In this document: piece after piece, positions 8,622-16,596 of the stretch
Layout of the letters: every line of letters starts with the position of its first letter
Position numbering within the stretch: position 1 is the first letter of the stretch
Origin: a virus
DNA: 40,895 nucleotides
Strand: one strand, 5' to 3'
IMG/VR virus record: IMGVR_UViG_3300030019_000075
Coordinates: 1 to 40,895 of that record
Translations under genes and position numbers: made by a program
The notes under the pieces: generated by a model
Seen by the model: the letters and a program-made list of their open reading frames with translations, nothing else
What the model was told of the DNA's origin: nothing
The model's database searches: none

Positions 8622-9412
8622 TAGTTCCAATACCCATACTGTGATATATCAAAGTTTACGCTGCGAGTTAAGAAGGTATCGGTATAGGTCATGAACTGTG
8701 TGCCAGATTTAAAGCTTGGGAAGGCACCAGTGAATGGCACTTCAACGCTATTAATCTTAACTATAGATTCATATGGGTCAATTTCAAGAACATCACCAGC
8801 GGCCCATGTTGGGCTTGTAATGTTCAAAGTTTGCCCATTAGCATTGTTACCGATCGAGATTGTTCCATTAGTAAGCTGGGTACCACTGACGAGCGTTATC
8901 TTTACGAGCGGGAATTGATACTCAGCACTTCCTACAATGGCAATAGGGATAAGCCTCGTTGCTGCAGTGTGCCCAGTTGTTAGGTCAAGCTGCGTTGCAG
9001 TTAAATCAATACCAAAAGGCCGGGAACAGGTGAAGGTTACTTCAAAAGTTCCAAAGGCAAGCCCACCATTCCGATCAATTTTAACGACCTCAGGAGTTGC
9101 TAGGTAGCGTCGAGTTGATGAACCGTGTTCTATATCAAGATTCCCGTCAGTACCTACTAGGTAGCTCTTAAACGTGTCCTCAAGGGCATCCATTGTTATA
9201 ATGCTGCCATTTGTCGCAGCAAGCGTACCGGATATAGTAATTTGCTTATCTACGTAATTACTATTTGTGATTTTACTTCGGTTGCCATAGGCCAATGCTG
9301 CCATACTGATATTCTTCTTAGGCATTGAATGGTGGTCGATATTGCTCGTAATAATCTGGGATATGCCAGTTGTTTGAAGGGAGTTTCCATTGAGTGCGAT
9401 TCCGCCTGGCAT
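8621..9412 (-). CDS. Distal tail protein (Dit-like, siphovirus tail component)
   Basis: 263 aa starting one base after the tape measure stop. The N-terminal region (SMPKKNISMAALAYGNRSKI, ISGTLAATNGSIITMDALED) and the ATPEVVKIDRNGGLAFGTFEVTFTCSRPFG segment match the Dit/Sipho_tail family N-terminal ring domain, and the second half is a galectin-like beta region ending in FDISQYGYWN. Dit forms the hexameric hub joining tail tube to tail tip. Gene order supports the call. Confidence 0.75.
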   Translation of the reverse strand: MPGGIALNGNSLQTTGISQIITSNIDHHSMPKKNISMAALAYGNRSKITNSNYVDKQITISGTLAATNGSIITMDALEDTFKSYLVGTDGNLDIEHGSSTRRYLATPEVVKIDRNGGLAFGTFEVTFTCSRPFGIDLTATQLDLTTGHTAATRLIPIAIVGSAEYQFPLVKITLVSGTQLTNGTISIGNNANGQTLNITSPTWAAGDVLEIDPYESIVKINSVEVPFTGAFPSFKSGTQFMTYTDTFLTRSVNFDISQYGYWN

Positions 9413-9413
9413 A

Positions 9414-11012
9414 TTATTGACCCCTGCTTGGTGTTAAGTTCATTGATACCATCTGTGAATCACGGTCACTAAGACCAAGAAACTCACGAACGGCATCTGC
9501 TGTGCTTAGTATAACCTGGCCAATTGTAATTGAGGTAGTATTTCCGCCAGTTGCCATGCGATTGCTCTCCTGAGTATTATGAACTTTAGATCCACGGGGC
9601 ATATCAACAAGCTCTGGTCCATTCTCTCCCACTATTGCTATACCGCCTGGGGCATAGTTTGTACCTGTTGCATAGTGCGAAACTGTATAGAGGCGATCTT
9701 TTTCCTTCTGGTCAATTGCACCTGCAGCAAACTTCTTATCAGCTACAGTACGAAGGTCAGCTCCAGCTTTATCATTGTTTGCAGTTGCAGCACGTGCATT
9801 ATTTAGTGCATCGTTAGCCCGCTGGACAGAATTAATCGCCTCAAGTACAAGTGCAATTGCAGCAAGCGCTGCGGCAATTGTAAGTGCCGGCATAATCATT
9901 GGAACTGAAACCATTGCTGCAAGACCTCCGAATGCTAGCTTAGCCGCGCCTATGACACCCGTAAAGGCCTCGATTGCACCAGCTAGGAACATAGCTGTTT
10001 TAATAGCTCCAAAAGCACCAGCGATGCCGACAAGTATCCACGTATTATCTGAGAAGAACTGGAATAGTCCTTGGAACATTGTCCAGAGTGTTTGTACAAC
10101 TGGCCATGAATCTTGAAGTACTTTTTGAAGTTGTGGCCAGAGGACATCGGTCAGATAGGTGATAGCAAGGGGAAGGTTAATATTAAGCCAGTCAGTTAGC
10201 TTTGTCACCCATGCTTGGAACTGATCAGTTGATACAAAGTCACTTAATTTTGTAACTAATGGGGTAATAGCATTTGCAATAACTCCACCAATAGCCTCTT
10301 GGACATTGCCAAAACTTACCTTCATCTTGGCAAGCTTACCTTCAGTTGTTGTCAGGGCAACATCATTGGTATACTTTAGGTTTTGTGCAAATCCTTCGTT
10401 GATAGCATCAACCTTTTGCATCTCTGTACCAAACTGAATGGCGTTTTTCTGTGCATTACTAAAGCGAATGCCCGACTTCTCAAGTACACCAAATTGACCA
10501 TTTAAAGCCTTTGCGATCATGTTAGCAGAGTCACTCAGTTGTTCGCCACTAGCTGACGCACCAAATTGGTTAACTGCGAGGTCTGCCAATGACCCACCAA
10601 GTCCCTGTACGGCTTTATTACTGAGTCCAAAAGTAGATAATTGGGCAAGTCCAACCTTAATATTATCACCGTCAAGAACACCCTTCTTTTCAAGGGCATC
10701 AGCTAGGGCTTGAGTTTGCACTAGCTGCTCCTGTGTTGCATGGCTCACACCGATAACAGCGTGCTCAAGTTGTGCCTGTGACTTCTCAGCATCAGCATAC
10801 GCATTTACTGCACTCACGCCGAAGGAGACAACAGCAACAGCAGTCGCGGCCAAAGCAACAGCAGCAACTTTACCAAATTGAAAAGCCTTATCCGATACAT
10901 TGTTAAATGTACCTCCAAGGCTTTTCATTCCTTTATCTACATCATCAATACCCTTACCATCAGCAGTGGTTGAGAACTTGATCTTTACATCGTTATCGCT
11001 GAGGCTTGGCAT
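9414..11012 (-). CDS. Tail tape measure protein
   Basis: 532 aa. N-terminal helical region with a hydrophobic segment at about 48-70 (VAAVALAATAVAVVSFGVSA), a central region with Trp-rich stretches and membrane-like helices at about 325-390, then the recognisable C-terminal signature ATGTNYAPGGIAIVGENGPE, typical of siphophage tape measures. It is short, and by the usual rule of about 1.5 angstrom per residue predicts a tail near 80 nm. The start overlaps the end of the frameshifted chaperone gpGT by 20 bases. Confidence 0.92.
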   Translation of the reverse strand: MPSLSDNDVKIKFSTTADGKGIDDVDKGMKSLGGTFNNVSDKAFQFGKVAAVALAATAVAVVSFGVSAVNAYADAEKSQAQLEHAVIGVSHATQEQLVQTQALADALEKKGVLDGDNIKVGLAQLSTFGLSNKAVQGLGGSLADLAVNQFGASASGEQLSDSANMIAKALNGQFGVLEKSGIRFSNAQKNAIQFGTEMQKVDAINEGFAQNLKYTNDVALTTTEGKLAKMKVSFGNVQEAIGGVIANAITPLVTKLSDFVSTDQFQAWVTKLTDWLNINLPLAITYLTDVLWPQLQKVLQDSWPVVQTLWTMFQGLFQFFSDNTWILVGIAGAFGAIKTAMFLAGAIEAFTGVIGAAKLAFGGLAAMVSVPMIMPALTIAAALAAIALVLEAINSVQRANDALNNARAATANNDKAGADLRTVADKKFAAGAIDQKEKDRLYTVSHYATGTNYAPGGIAIVGENGPELVDMPRGSKVHNTQESNRMATGGNTTSITIGQVILSTADAVREFLGLSDRDSQMVSMNLTPSRGQ

Positions 11013-11567
11013 TTTGTTTACTTTGGTTCTCTTTTACGTTGTTTATAACGGCCTGTCGTATCCTACTATAAGCTAAGTGACGATTTATCTTAGCCATATC
11101 CGTTGCTTCGAACTCAGACTGACTGGCACCAGTAAGCTTGCGATAACTGATCATCTTATCAAATAAGATATATTCTTCTGAAGGAACTATTGAGGTAGCG
11201 ACACCGGCGTAGGCGGCACTAAGCCAGAGTTCGATGTTTTTTTTTCACCTGCGTCAACCGGGCTATCAGCACCAGTCATGATTGCAGTCAGTTTTTCTGA
11301 TATGAAGGTAAAATCTTCAAGGCCAAGTTGTTGGATAGAATTTGCGTTGATTGGTGTAGGTGTACCATCCTCTTCGGTATAATTCCAGGCAGTAATCATT
11401 GCACAGATACCGATAAATGTCTTATCTGCATCGGTTGTTCCTTTATTTATCTTAATGAAGTCACCGGCTGTTAGGCCTAGCTTAATTTCAACATAGGCCT
11501 TATCTTCATCTTCTGCAGTAGAGGGAAGGTCAAATCGTTGGGTGGCTACTTTCTTTATTTGTGGCAT
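10993..11567 (-). CDS. Tail assembly chaperone, -1 frameshift product (GT-like)
   Basis: A run of nine A on the coding strand (11237-11245) falls as gaA-AAA-AAA-Aca in the zero frame, a canonical A_AAA_AAA slippery site. A shift of -1 there avoids the stop at 11187 and reads on for about 80 residues to TAA at 10993-10995, giving a 191-aa protein. The extension begins NIELWLSAAYAGVATSIVPS and ends overlapping the tape measure start. Position before the tape measure and a downstream helical, charged extension are hallmarks of lambda G/GT-type chaperones, which escort the tape measure during tail assembly and do not enter the virion. Confidence 0.88.
11187..11567 (-). CDS. Tail assembly chaperone (G-like, zero-frame product)
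   Basis: 126 aa, translated without frameshifting. It begins MPQIKKVATQRFDLPSTAED and contains LTAGDFIKINKGTTDADKTF and LGLEDFTFISEKLTAIM. The last 16 residues after the A9 run are only made in the unshifted product. Lies directly after the tail tube gene and before the tape measure, as gpG does. The ratio to the longer product is set by slippage at 11237-11245. Confidence 0.85.
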   Translation of the reverse strand: MPQIKKVATQRFDLPSTAEDEDKAYVEIKLGLTAGDFIKINKGTTDADKTFIGICAMITAWNYTEEDGTPTPINANSIQQLGLEDFTFISEKLTAIMTGADSPVDAGEKKTSNSGLVPPTPVSLPQ

Positions 11568-11580
11568 TTTACTTAATTCC

Positions 11581-12762
11581 TTAAATCGTCGCTAGGGCGT
11601 TAATGACAGTGGTGCTCATAGCAGCCCCATCAGTTTGGTTATATGAAGGCCAGTAGGTGATGGTCGCATAGTTTACTGATTGTGCTGAGATCGTCGCAAC
11701 TGGCGTATCTGTTGTAACTGCATTGAAAGTAATGCGATATTCATATTGGTTAGTTGATCCCGCAAAGTGACGGAAAACAATGGCGCTCTTTGTAAGGTCG
11801 TTGAATGCCTGCAATCGCTCTGGTGTATCGAAGTAAACCTTCACTGTAATTGAGCCATCACCTTGCATACGAATTAATGCGGCTGGGTCAAATCCGCCAG
11901 ATCGCTTTGATCCAGCATCATCTTCAAATGGGTGCATTAGTTCATATGTTGATCCGTCTTCAACACGGGTTTGGGTAGCAGCAAGGGCAGCTGAAGCAGT
12001 TGCACCAAAGCGAACTTCTGTACGTGCCCATAGGAAGGTATCAAGGAGGTTAAATGTGACATTTGTCACAGGGCGAAGGTTGATTGTATCACCAGCTGCA
12101 AAGGCAGCCGCGCTTAGTGCAAGTGTTACTGTAATGCCATCAGCATTAACTGTTGCAATAGTTGTATCAAGAACAGTTTGAGTCGACGCCTTAAAGATGC
12201 GAACTAAGTCACCAACGACAAGGCCTTTATTTGGTGCTGGATCGTACTTTGTATCAAGAGTCAGGGTTGTCGTTGTAACTGTTGCAATAGTACGACCTTG
12301 GAATGATCCTAGTGCAGAGGCTTTGATCTTGTGGCGAAGTTCATTCGTTGACCAATCAGGACTGAATGAGCTGATCTGAAAGCCCCAGTAGCGGCGAACA
12401 ATGTTACCCGTTGAAACATCAACTGTAGCGCTTTGTGGGTCTGCGGTAGCAGATAGACCGAAGGTGTGAGTATATGGCCCGGCACCAGTAGTCGTGCTTT
12501 TTGTAAGGAAGAAGTCTTGTAATTGGGCCGTCGTATTTGCTTCAGCAAGTGTTGTGACATCGCCCTGGTGGTCGCGTTGGCCGCGAAGCATATCAAAGGT
12601 AGCAAACTTATTGCCATAAATTGGTTGCTGAGTTTGAAGGTTACCGTTTGTTGACATCGTTTCCTCATAAATCGGAAGATATGTGGTTGGTGTAAGAGGC
12701 GTACCCTTTACAGCTTCTTTAATAAATGCAAAATAACCAAGATTACTAAGACGCTCTGCCAT
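11581..12762 (-). CDS. Major tail tube protein
   Basis: 393 aa. Opens with LSNLGYFAFIKEAVKGTPLTP and continues with alternating beta strands typical of tail tube proteins (LRGQRDHQGDVTTLAE, RRYWGFQISSFSPDWSTNELRHKI). Residues about 155-225 (TIATVTTTTLTLDTKYDP to FAAGDTINLRPV) look like an inserted small beta domain, probably exposed on the tail surface. The C-terminal part (KVYFDTPERLQAFNDL to YEYRITFNAV) closes the tube fold. Gene order before the tail chaperone supports the call. Confidence 0.85.
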   Translation of the reverse strand: MAERLSNLGYFAFIKEAVKGTPLTPTTYLPIYEETMSTNGNLQTQQPIYGNKFATFDMLRGQRDHQGDVTTLAEANTTAQLQDFFLTKSTTTGAGPYTHTFGLSATADPQSATVDVSTGNIVRRYWGFQISSFSPDWSTNELRHKIKASALGSFQGRTIATVTTTTLTLDTKYDPAPNKGLVVGDLVRIFKASTQTVLDTTIATVNADGITVTLALSAAAFAAGDTINLRPVTNVTFNLLDTFLWARTEVRFGATASAALAATQTRVEDGSTYELMHPFEDDAGSKRSGGFDPAALIRMQGDGSITVKVYFDTPERLQAFNDLTKSAIVFRHFAGSTNQYEYRITFNAVTTDTPVATISAQSVNYATITYWPSYNQTDGAAMSTTVINALATI

Positions 12763-13079
12763 TATATTTGTTCACTTTCTAGTTGTACGGCTGGGGCTTG
12801 AACTGGCGCGATTGGTTGAGCGATTGGCGCAACAATAGGCTGTTCAATAGCAGGCGCAGGGGTTGGTTGAATGTTTTGTGGAACGACACCAGCAACGTAG
12901 CCTGGCGCTTCAGGTTGAACAACTGCTTGCACATTTGCTTGAGCAGGTGCTTCGGGCGCACTTACTAGCTCAAGGTTAGGATTTTCAATTGGAAATGGTG
13001 ACACAATATGACCATTAATTGTCCTTCCAACCCCTATAATGGTAAGTTCTTGATCGTCCTTAGTTTTGTAGTCGTACAT
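12762..13079 (-). CDS. Small protein with Pro/Ala/Gln-rich tail, tail module
   Basis: I chose ATG 13079 because GGGAGATAAT lies directly upstream; an in-frame ATG at 13121 overlaps the preceding stop as TAATG and remains possible. The N-terminal 38 residues (MYDYKTKDDQELTIIGVGR and on) form a compact domain; the rest is rich in Pro, Ala, Val and Gln (AIEQPIVAPIAQPIAP). The tail is similar in composition and short motifs to that of the gene at 1998-2408. It sits between the tail terminator-like protein and tail tube. Function unknown. Confidence 0.65.
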   Translation of the reverse strand: MYDYKTKDDQELTIIGVGRTINGHIVSPFPIENPNLELVSAPEAPAQANVQAVVQPEAPGYVAGVVPQNIQPTPAPAIEQPIVAPIAQPIAPVQAPAVQLESEQI

Positions 13080-13120
13080 ATTATCTCCCATTGTAACGTA
13101 ATTGTTATGCTTTTCAATCA

Positions 13121-13609
13121 TTATGTGCGGTTTGGAACCATGATGCGCTCCCTTGAAACAAGTTGAACGGTCGCTTCACTAGTCAGCATGCTATCAACAC
13201 GCTCAACATAACTATATTCCCAGTCAGCGCTCATACTAAGTTTAGTTTGTCCTAGCGTGATATTTGTACGAAGAACGTGCATGACCGTATCAGGTGCGAA
13301 CTGTCCTGTTATAGCATTACGCCCCTCCACCTTCTCGCGGAGTATCTGTTCGGTTAGCTTCACATTACTCTGTGCCCCAAAATCATCAGCCTTATTATAG
13401 ACAATGCTGATTGTGACCTCTGATTCAAGGAGGTCAGTTTGGGTTGCATCGAGGCTAACACGCGCCCGGGTCTTTTGAACAATCATACATGGAAAAGCAG
13501 CCACTGGTATCTGTAGTGGATCACCTTCGTAGTACTCTTTAAAAAAGCCACCAAATTCCTTTTTAAATATCGCGATAAGCTGTGTCACTACATCTGCATT
13601 TTTATTCAT
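13121..13609 (-). CDS. Tail terminator / neck protein
   Basis: 162 aa. An N-terminal helix (VVTQLIAIFKKEFGGFFKEYY) followed by a beta-rich core (AAFPCMIVQKTRARVSLDAT, ESEVTISIVYNKADDF) and a C-terminal beta strand pair matches the shape of minor tail/neck proteins such as gpU or HK97 gp10-neighbour proteins. The four-base overlap with the gpG-like gene upstream and position before the tail tube gene support a head-tail joining role. Family assignment is by context and fold pattern. Confidence 0.65.
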   Translation of the reverse strand: MNKNADVVTQLIAIFKKEFGGFFKEYYEGDPLQIPVAAFPCMIVQKTRARVSLDATQTDLLESEVTISIVYNKADDFGAQSNVKLTEQILREKVEGRNAITGQFAPDTVMHVLRTNITLGQTKLSMSADWEYSYVERVDSMLTSEATVQLVSRERIMVPNRT

Positions 13610-14130
13610 GCGAGTCCCGCTTCCTTAATTTTCTTTTTAACGCCCTCTTCTAATATGTTACCAACAATATCGCGCACTGATTGGCTTGACTTCATCATAA
13701 CCCGGCGGGGCAGGGCACTCTTTCGTGCCTGACTCGATTGGTGGTAGGCAAAGTATTCAGCTGAGTTTGTAATCGTAACAGATGTTTCATCGGCATCAGA
13801 GGTAAAGCTTTTTTTCATAGCGCCAGTTGCAATTAAGGGGCCAGCACCTGGATAGGCCTTTGCCTTAGTAACTTGCTTGCGCCATTTGGATCGGTCTAAA
13901 CTTGCATGCCCAGTGGCTTTTACGTTTCTTCGTGCTTCACTTAGTTTTGGCCACCTCTCACCAATTGCGCCACCTTGTGAGTTCATAACATCATTTGCAA
14001 AGTAGTGAGTGACCTCTGTACCTATCAGTCGCATTTCGCGGTTCCATAGATAGAGTGATTTTCCCATTTTACTGAGGCCATCAATAACCTTCTTGTCACC
14101 GGTGATCGTCATCCTTACAGAGAGAGGCAT
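13606..14130 (-). CDS. Virion morphogenesis protein (Mu gpG / HK97 gp10-like)
   Basis: 174 aa. Recognisable features: MTITGDKKVIDGLSKMG at the start, a RWPKLSEARRN segment, LIATGAMKKSF, then a beta strand and YFAYHQSSQARKSALPRRVM, all of which occur in the phage virion morphogenesis (Mu gpG tail-completion) family. It acts at the head-tail joint. The downstream gene overlaps by four bases. Confidence 0.82.
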   Translation of the reverse strand: MPLSVRMTITGDKKVIDGLSKMGKSLYLWNREMRLIGTEVTHYFANDVMNSQGGAIGERWPKLSEARRNVKATGHASLDRSKWRKQVTKAKAYPGAGPLIATGAMKKSFTSDADETSVTITNSAEYFAYHQSSQARKSALPRRVMMKSSQSVRDIVGNILEEGVKKKIKEAGLA

Positions 14131-14133
14131 AGT

Positions 14134-15087
14134 TTACCAGTGTCTTTCGCCGTCTTCTATAAATGACCGATCAAACATAAACCCAGGAGTTGATCCAGTT
14201 GTTGGGTAGCCAGAAGCTGCACCGCTACCGGCACCACTGCCATCAGGGGAATGTTCAACTGGGATTCCATCAACACCGACTAGTATCAGTTGACCCGATT
14301 TAATCTTCTCAACTTGTTTTTCTGCCCAGTCGATACGAGACTGACCATTATTAGTATTGGTTGTACCATAACGACCATACTGGCTAATCTGCAAAAGACC
14401 AGTAGCGTACTGCAGTGTTATCTCGCGGATTGTATCATCAATAGGGGTATCAAAGGGTACTTTGTACTGCCCTGATAGCCCACCATCAATATATCCCTGT
14501 GCAGTCTTTCGCTTCTGATCTATAAGGCCATCAGTAATATAGCTAGCCCCATCAAAGCCCGCCTCTTTACGAATATCTGCAAGTGAGACATATCCGCCGC
14601 CACTTCGCGATGCAACAGCATCACCTATGCTTGTCTCGGTAAGGCTGGTGAGGTTGTAATAGGTAAACTTATACCAATAGGCACTTGATCCAGCTGCATC
14701 GGTATACGTTGTCTCAAGCTGGTCAGCGTCAATGTCAATTGTAGCAATCAGGGTGAACGTAGCATCATCTGGTGGGAGATTATTAATATTTGGTGCGCGG
14801 TAGATGCGAAGCTTTGATCCTAGAATAGATATGACCGGCTCATCTTTATAGTGGTTAAGCTTTGTGGGCGCGGTCAAAACAATTGTTGAACCAGTTACAG
14901 AGTTTATGGCGACTAATTCACCTGTTTCTGATCCTACCTGGCCTATCATAATAGTCGCACCAGATGTTATATTTTGATTATTCAATAGGGTTAATGTTGT
15001 AGCACCAGCTACAGCATCAGCGCCCAGATCAGTTTTTTCAAGGATATTTCCGTCGTTGAAGTTGGCGATTCGTATAGAAGCTGTCAT
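14134..15087 (-). CDS. Head-tail connector fused to N-terminal beta/FN3-like domains
   Basis: 317 aa. Residues about 165-280 (YVSLADIRKEAGF, LIDQKRKTAQGYIDGGLSG, REITLQYATGLL, EKQVEKIKSGQLIL) match the small helical gp6/Gp36-type connector family, normally a stand-alone protein of 100-150 aa. Before it lie about 90 residues of beta-rich sequence and a fibronectin type III-like segment (about 95-160: SKLRIYRAPNI to YWYKFTYYN). The fusion could place an adhesive module at the neck. A flexible Gly/Ser tail ends the protein. Confidence 0.7.
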   Translation of the reverse strand: MTASIRIANFNDGNILEKTDLGADAVAGATTLTLLNNQNITSGATIMIGQVGSETGELVAINSVTGSTIVLTAPTKLNHYKDEPVISILGSKLRIYRAPNINNLPPDDATFTLIATIDIDADQLETTYTDAAGSSAYWYKFTYYNLTSLTETSIGDAVASRSGGGYVSLADIRKEAGFDGASYITDGLIDQKRKTAQGYIDGGLSGQYKVPFDTPIDDTIREITLQYATGLLQISQYGRYGTTNTNNGQSRIDWAEKQVEKIKSGQLILVGVDGIPVEHSPDGSGAGSGAASGYPTTGSTPGFMFDRSFIEDGERHW

Positions 15088-15090
15088 ATA

Positions 15091-15336
15091 TTACCCCAGT
15101 ATAGCCTTATCACTGTTACTCGACAATGATATTGATTGTGCTTCATTTCTGAGGCCAGAAATATTACCATTATATCCAGCCGGGCTAGTGCTAGCCATAT
15201 TATTATCAGGGGTTGCTACTTGTTGGTTTGTATACATTGGGATTGACCTTGTTACTATTTGTATTACTGCTGCACCTATGACTGAAGGAAGTACTGTATT
15301 ATATTTGGCGACATTGAACATAACAGTGCTAAACAT
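15091..15336 (-). CDS. Small hypothetical virion-module protein (81 aa)
   Basis: Located between the head-fibre-like gene and the connector with three- and six-base gaps. The N-terminal 30 residues are hydrophobic with a possible membrane or coat-binding helix (PSVIGAAVIQIVTRSIPM), the rest polar and Asn/Ser-rich. No family recognised. Close packing within the operon is the main support. Confidence 0.55.
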   Translation of the reverse strand: MFSTVMFNVAKYNTVLPSVIGAAVIQIVTRSIPMYTNQQVATPDNNMASTSPAGYNGNISGLRNEAQSISLSSNSDKAILG

Positions 15337-15342
15337 TATGAA

Positions 15343-16335
15343 TTAACCCGCCGCAATCAGATACCATACACCAGATGTCGTTGTGCTAATAACTGTAACG
15401 TACTTATTTTGTGTCGATAGTACATAATTGGTTGCGCCGTCAATAGTTCCTATAACTGTAATAGCATTAGCCGTTGCATCAATCTTCTTGATTGTATAGC
15501 GGTATCCAGCAGTAACAACAGCCGGAAGAGTTACGTTAAAAGCAGCAGTTGTTGCATCACAAATCTGAACCTCTGGGGTTGTAATTGCTAATGTGATTGC
15601 TGATGACCTTACGGTTGTGGTTGTTCGTATATTTCCTGATAATACAACGCTCCCTGATGTTGCAAGTGTATATGTTGTACTGACTGCACGCAGACCAAGA
15701 TTTGATAATACGGCCCCAAGATCAGTAGTTGCAGCTTGTTGAACAACAGGAGTAGCGCCAAAGAAAGCTAACTTCTCCGTTGTACTGAGGCCAATCTTCG
15801 TGCCGGTTGTTATGCCAAGGTCAATATTCACACCATCAGTCATGATAATATTTCCAGTAATTGTATCGCCAGCCTTAGATACTTTTAGCGCATCAGCTGC
15901 AGCTTGAGCCGTTGAGACGGGTTTATTTATATCACTCGTATTATCAACATTTCCTTGGTTGATAACATGACTATTAAGTGTGATCTCATTTGCGTTGATT
16001 GTTGTAGTAATGTCATTTATATGCTGAGACATCATGAGAAGCGCCATAAGGGGCGTTCCAGCATGAATGTTGGGAAGTGGTCGTGATAGCGTTAGCGTAC
16101 CTGTAGCAGCCGATCCGATGACGGCAGCTGTGACCATAACCTTCTCCATATTTGGATCAGTGCCTGGGTTAGGATATGTAACATCATCCCAAATAGTAAG
16201 GATATAACCATAAGTAAAAGCGGGTAGCTTGGTTGTATCAATGCCTATTAGGGTGATGGGTGAGGTTATATTATTAAGAGTATCAAGGTTGGTACGCGCA
16301 CTAGCATTATCTTTTATTTGAAGAAAGTTGCTCAT
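15343..16335 (-). CDS. Head-fibre / fibre-like protein
   Basis: 330 aa, beta-rich. Residues about 130-150 (DNTSDINKPVSTAQAAADAL) are a fibre repeat seen in tail and head fibres, followed by SKAGDTITGNIIMTDG, a collar-like repeat unit, and a C-terminal domain (VTLPAVVTAGYRYTIKKI, ending TSGVWYLIA) common at fibre tips. It is encoded between the major capsid and the connector genes rather than with the tail fibres, which suggests a capsid-borne fibre as in phi29-like or other decorated heads. Tail attachment is not excluded. Confidence 0.65.
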   Translation of the reverse strand: MSNFLQIKDNASARTNLDTLNNITSPITLIGIDTTKLPAFTYGYILTIWDDVTYPNPGTDPNMEKVMVTAAVIGSAATGTLTLSRPLPNIHAGTPLMALLMMSQHINDITTTINANEITLNSHVINQGNVDNTSDINKPVSTAQAAADALKVSKAGDTITGNIIMTDGVNIDLGITTGTKIGLSTTEKLAFFGATPVVQQAATTDLGAVLSNLGLRAVSTTYTLATSGSVVLSGNIRTTTTVRSSAITLAITTPEVQICDATTAAFNVTLPAVVTAGYRYTIKKIDATANAITVIGTIDGATNYVLSTQNKYVTVISTTTSGVWYLIAAG

Positions 16336-16359
16336 TATGCGTTGATGTCCAATCGTTGA

Positions 16360-16387
16360 GGGAGTAGGCTTTTAACGGCCTACTCCC
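16360..16387 (-). terminator. Strong hairpin between capsid genes and downstream operon
   Basis: GGGAGTAGGC pairs perfectly with GCCTACTCCC (10 bp, 8-base loop). On the minus strand no T tract follows, so it is more likely a transcript-stabilising or partial-termination element that sets capsid expression above the connector and tail genes; on the plus strand a CTTTT tail follows. Confidence 0.5.
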
Positions 16388-16407
16388 CTTTTAAATATAT
16401 GAAGGGT

Positions 16408-16575
16408 CTATTCTGTAGGTTGTGTATCTTGGACAGCAGAACTATCTGCTTCTTCAACAGCACCAATTTCAATCAGGTGATCGACAATAGTCTGATCAGA
16501 GATATCAATTTTTGCACCTTCAGTGAAGACTTTTTCGTTGTACTTTAATTCTGATAGTGTTTTAACAACAGTCAT
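16408..16575 (-). CDS. Small head-module protein (55 aa)
   Basis: Encodes MTVVKTLSELKYNEKVFTEG at its start and IVDHLIEIGAVEEADSS later. The pattern of a short beta hairpin, acidic motif and LIELGAVE-like helix is the small KVTALV-type protein often found beside phage major capsid genes; its role is not established. It lies 22 bases after the capsid gene stop, within the same transcript. Confidence 0.7.
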   Translation of the reverse strand: MTVVKTLSELKYNEKVFTEGAKIDISDQTIVDHLIEIGAVEEADSSAVQDTQPTE

Positions 16576-16596
16576 GATTTAATCTTTCCCTAACCC

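Noticed and set aside
11187-11245. A9 run as a sequencing error (frameshifted gene)
   Set aside because: Position, frame and length match a programmed -1 site for tail chaperones; both products make sense.
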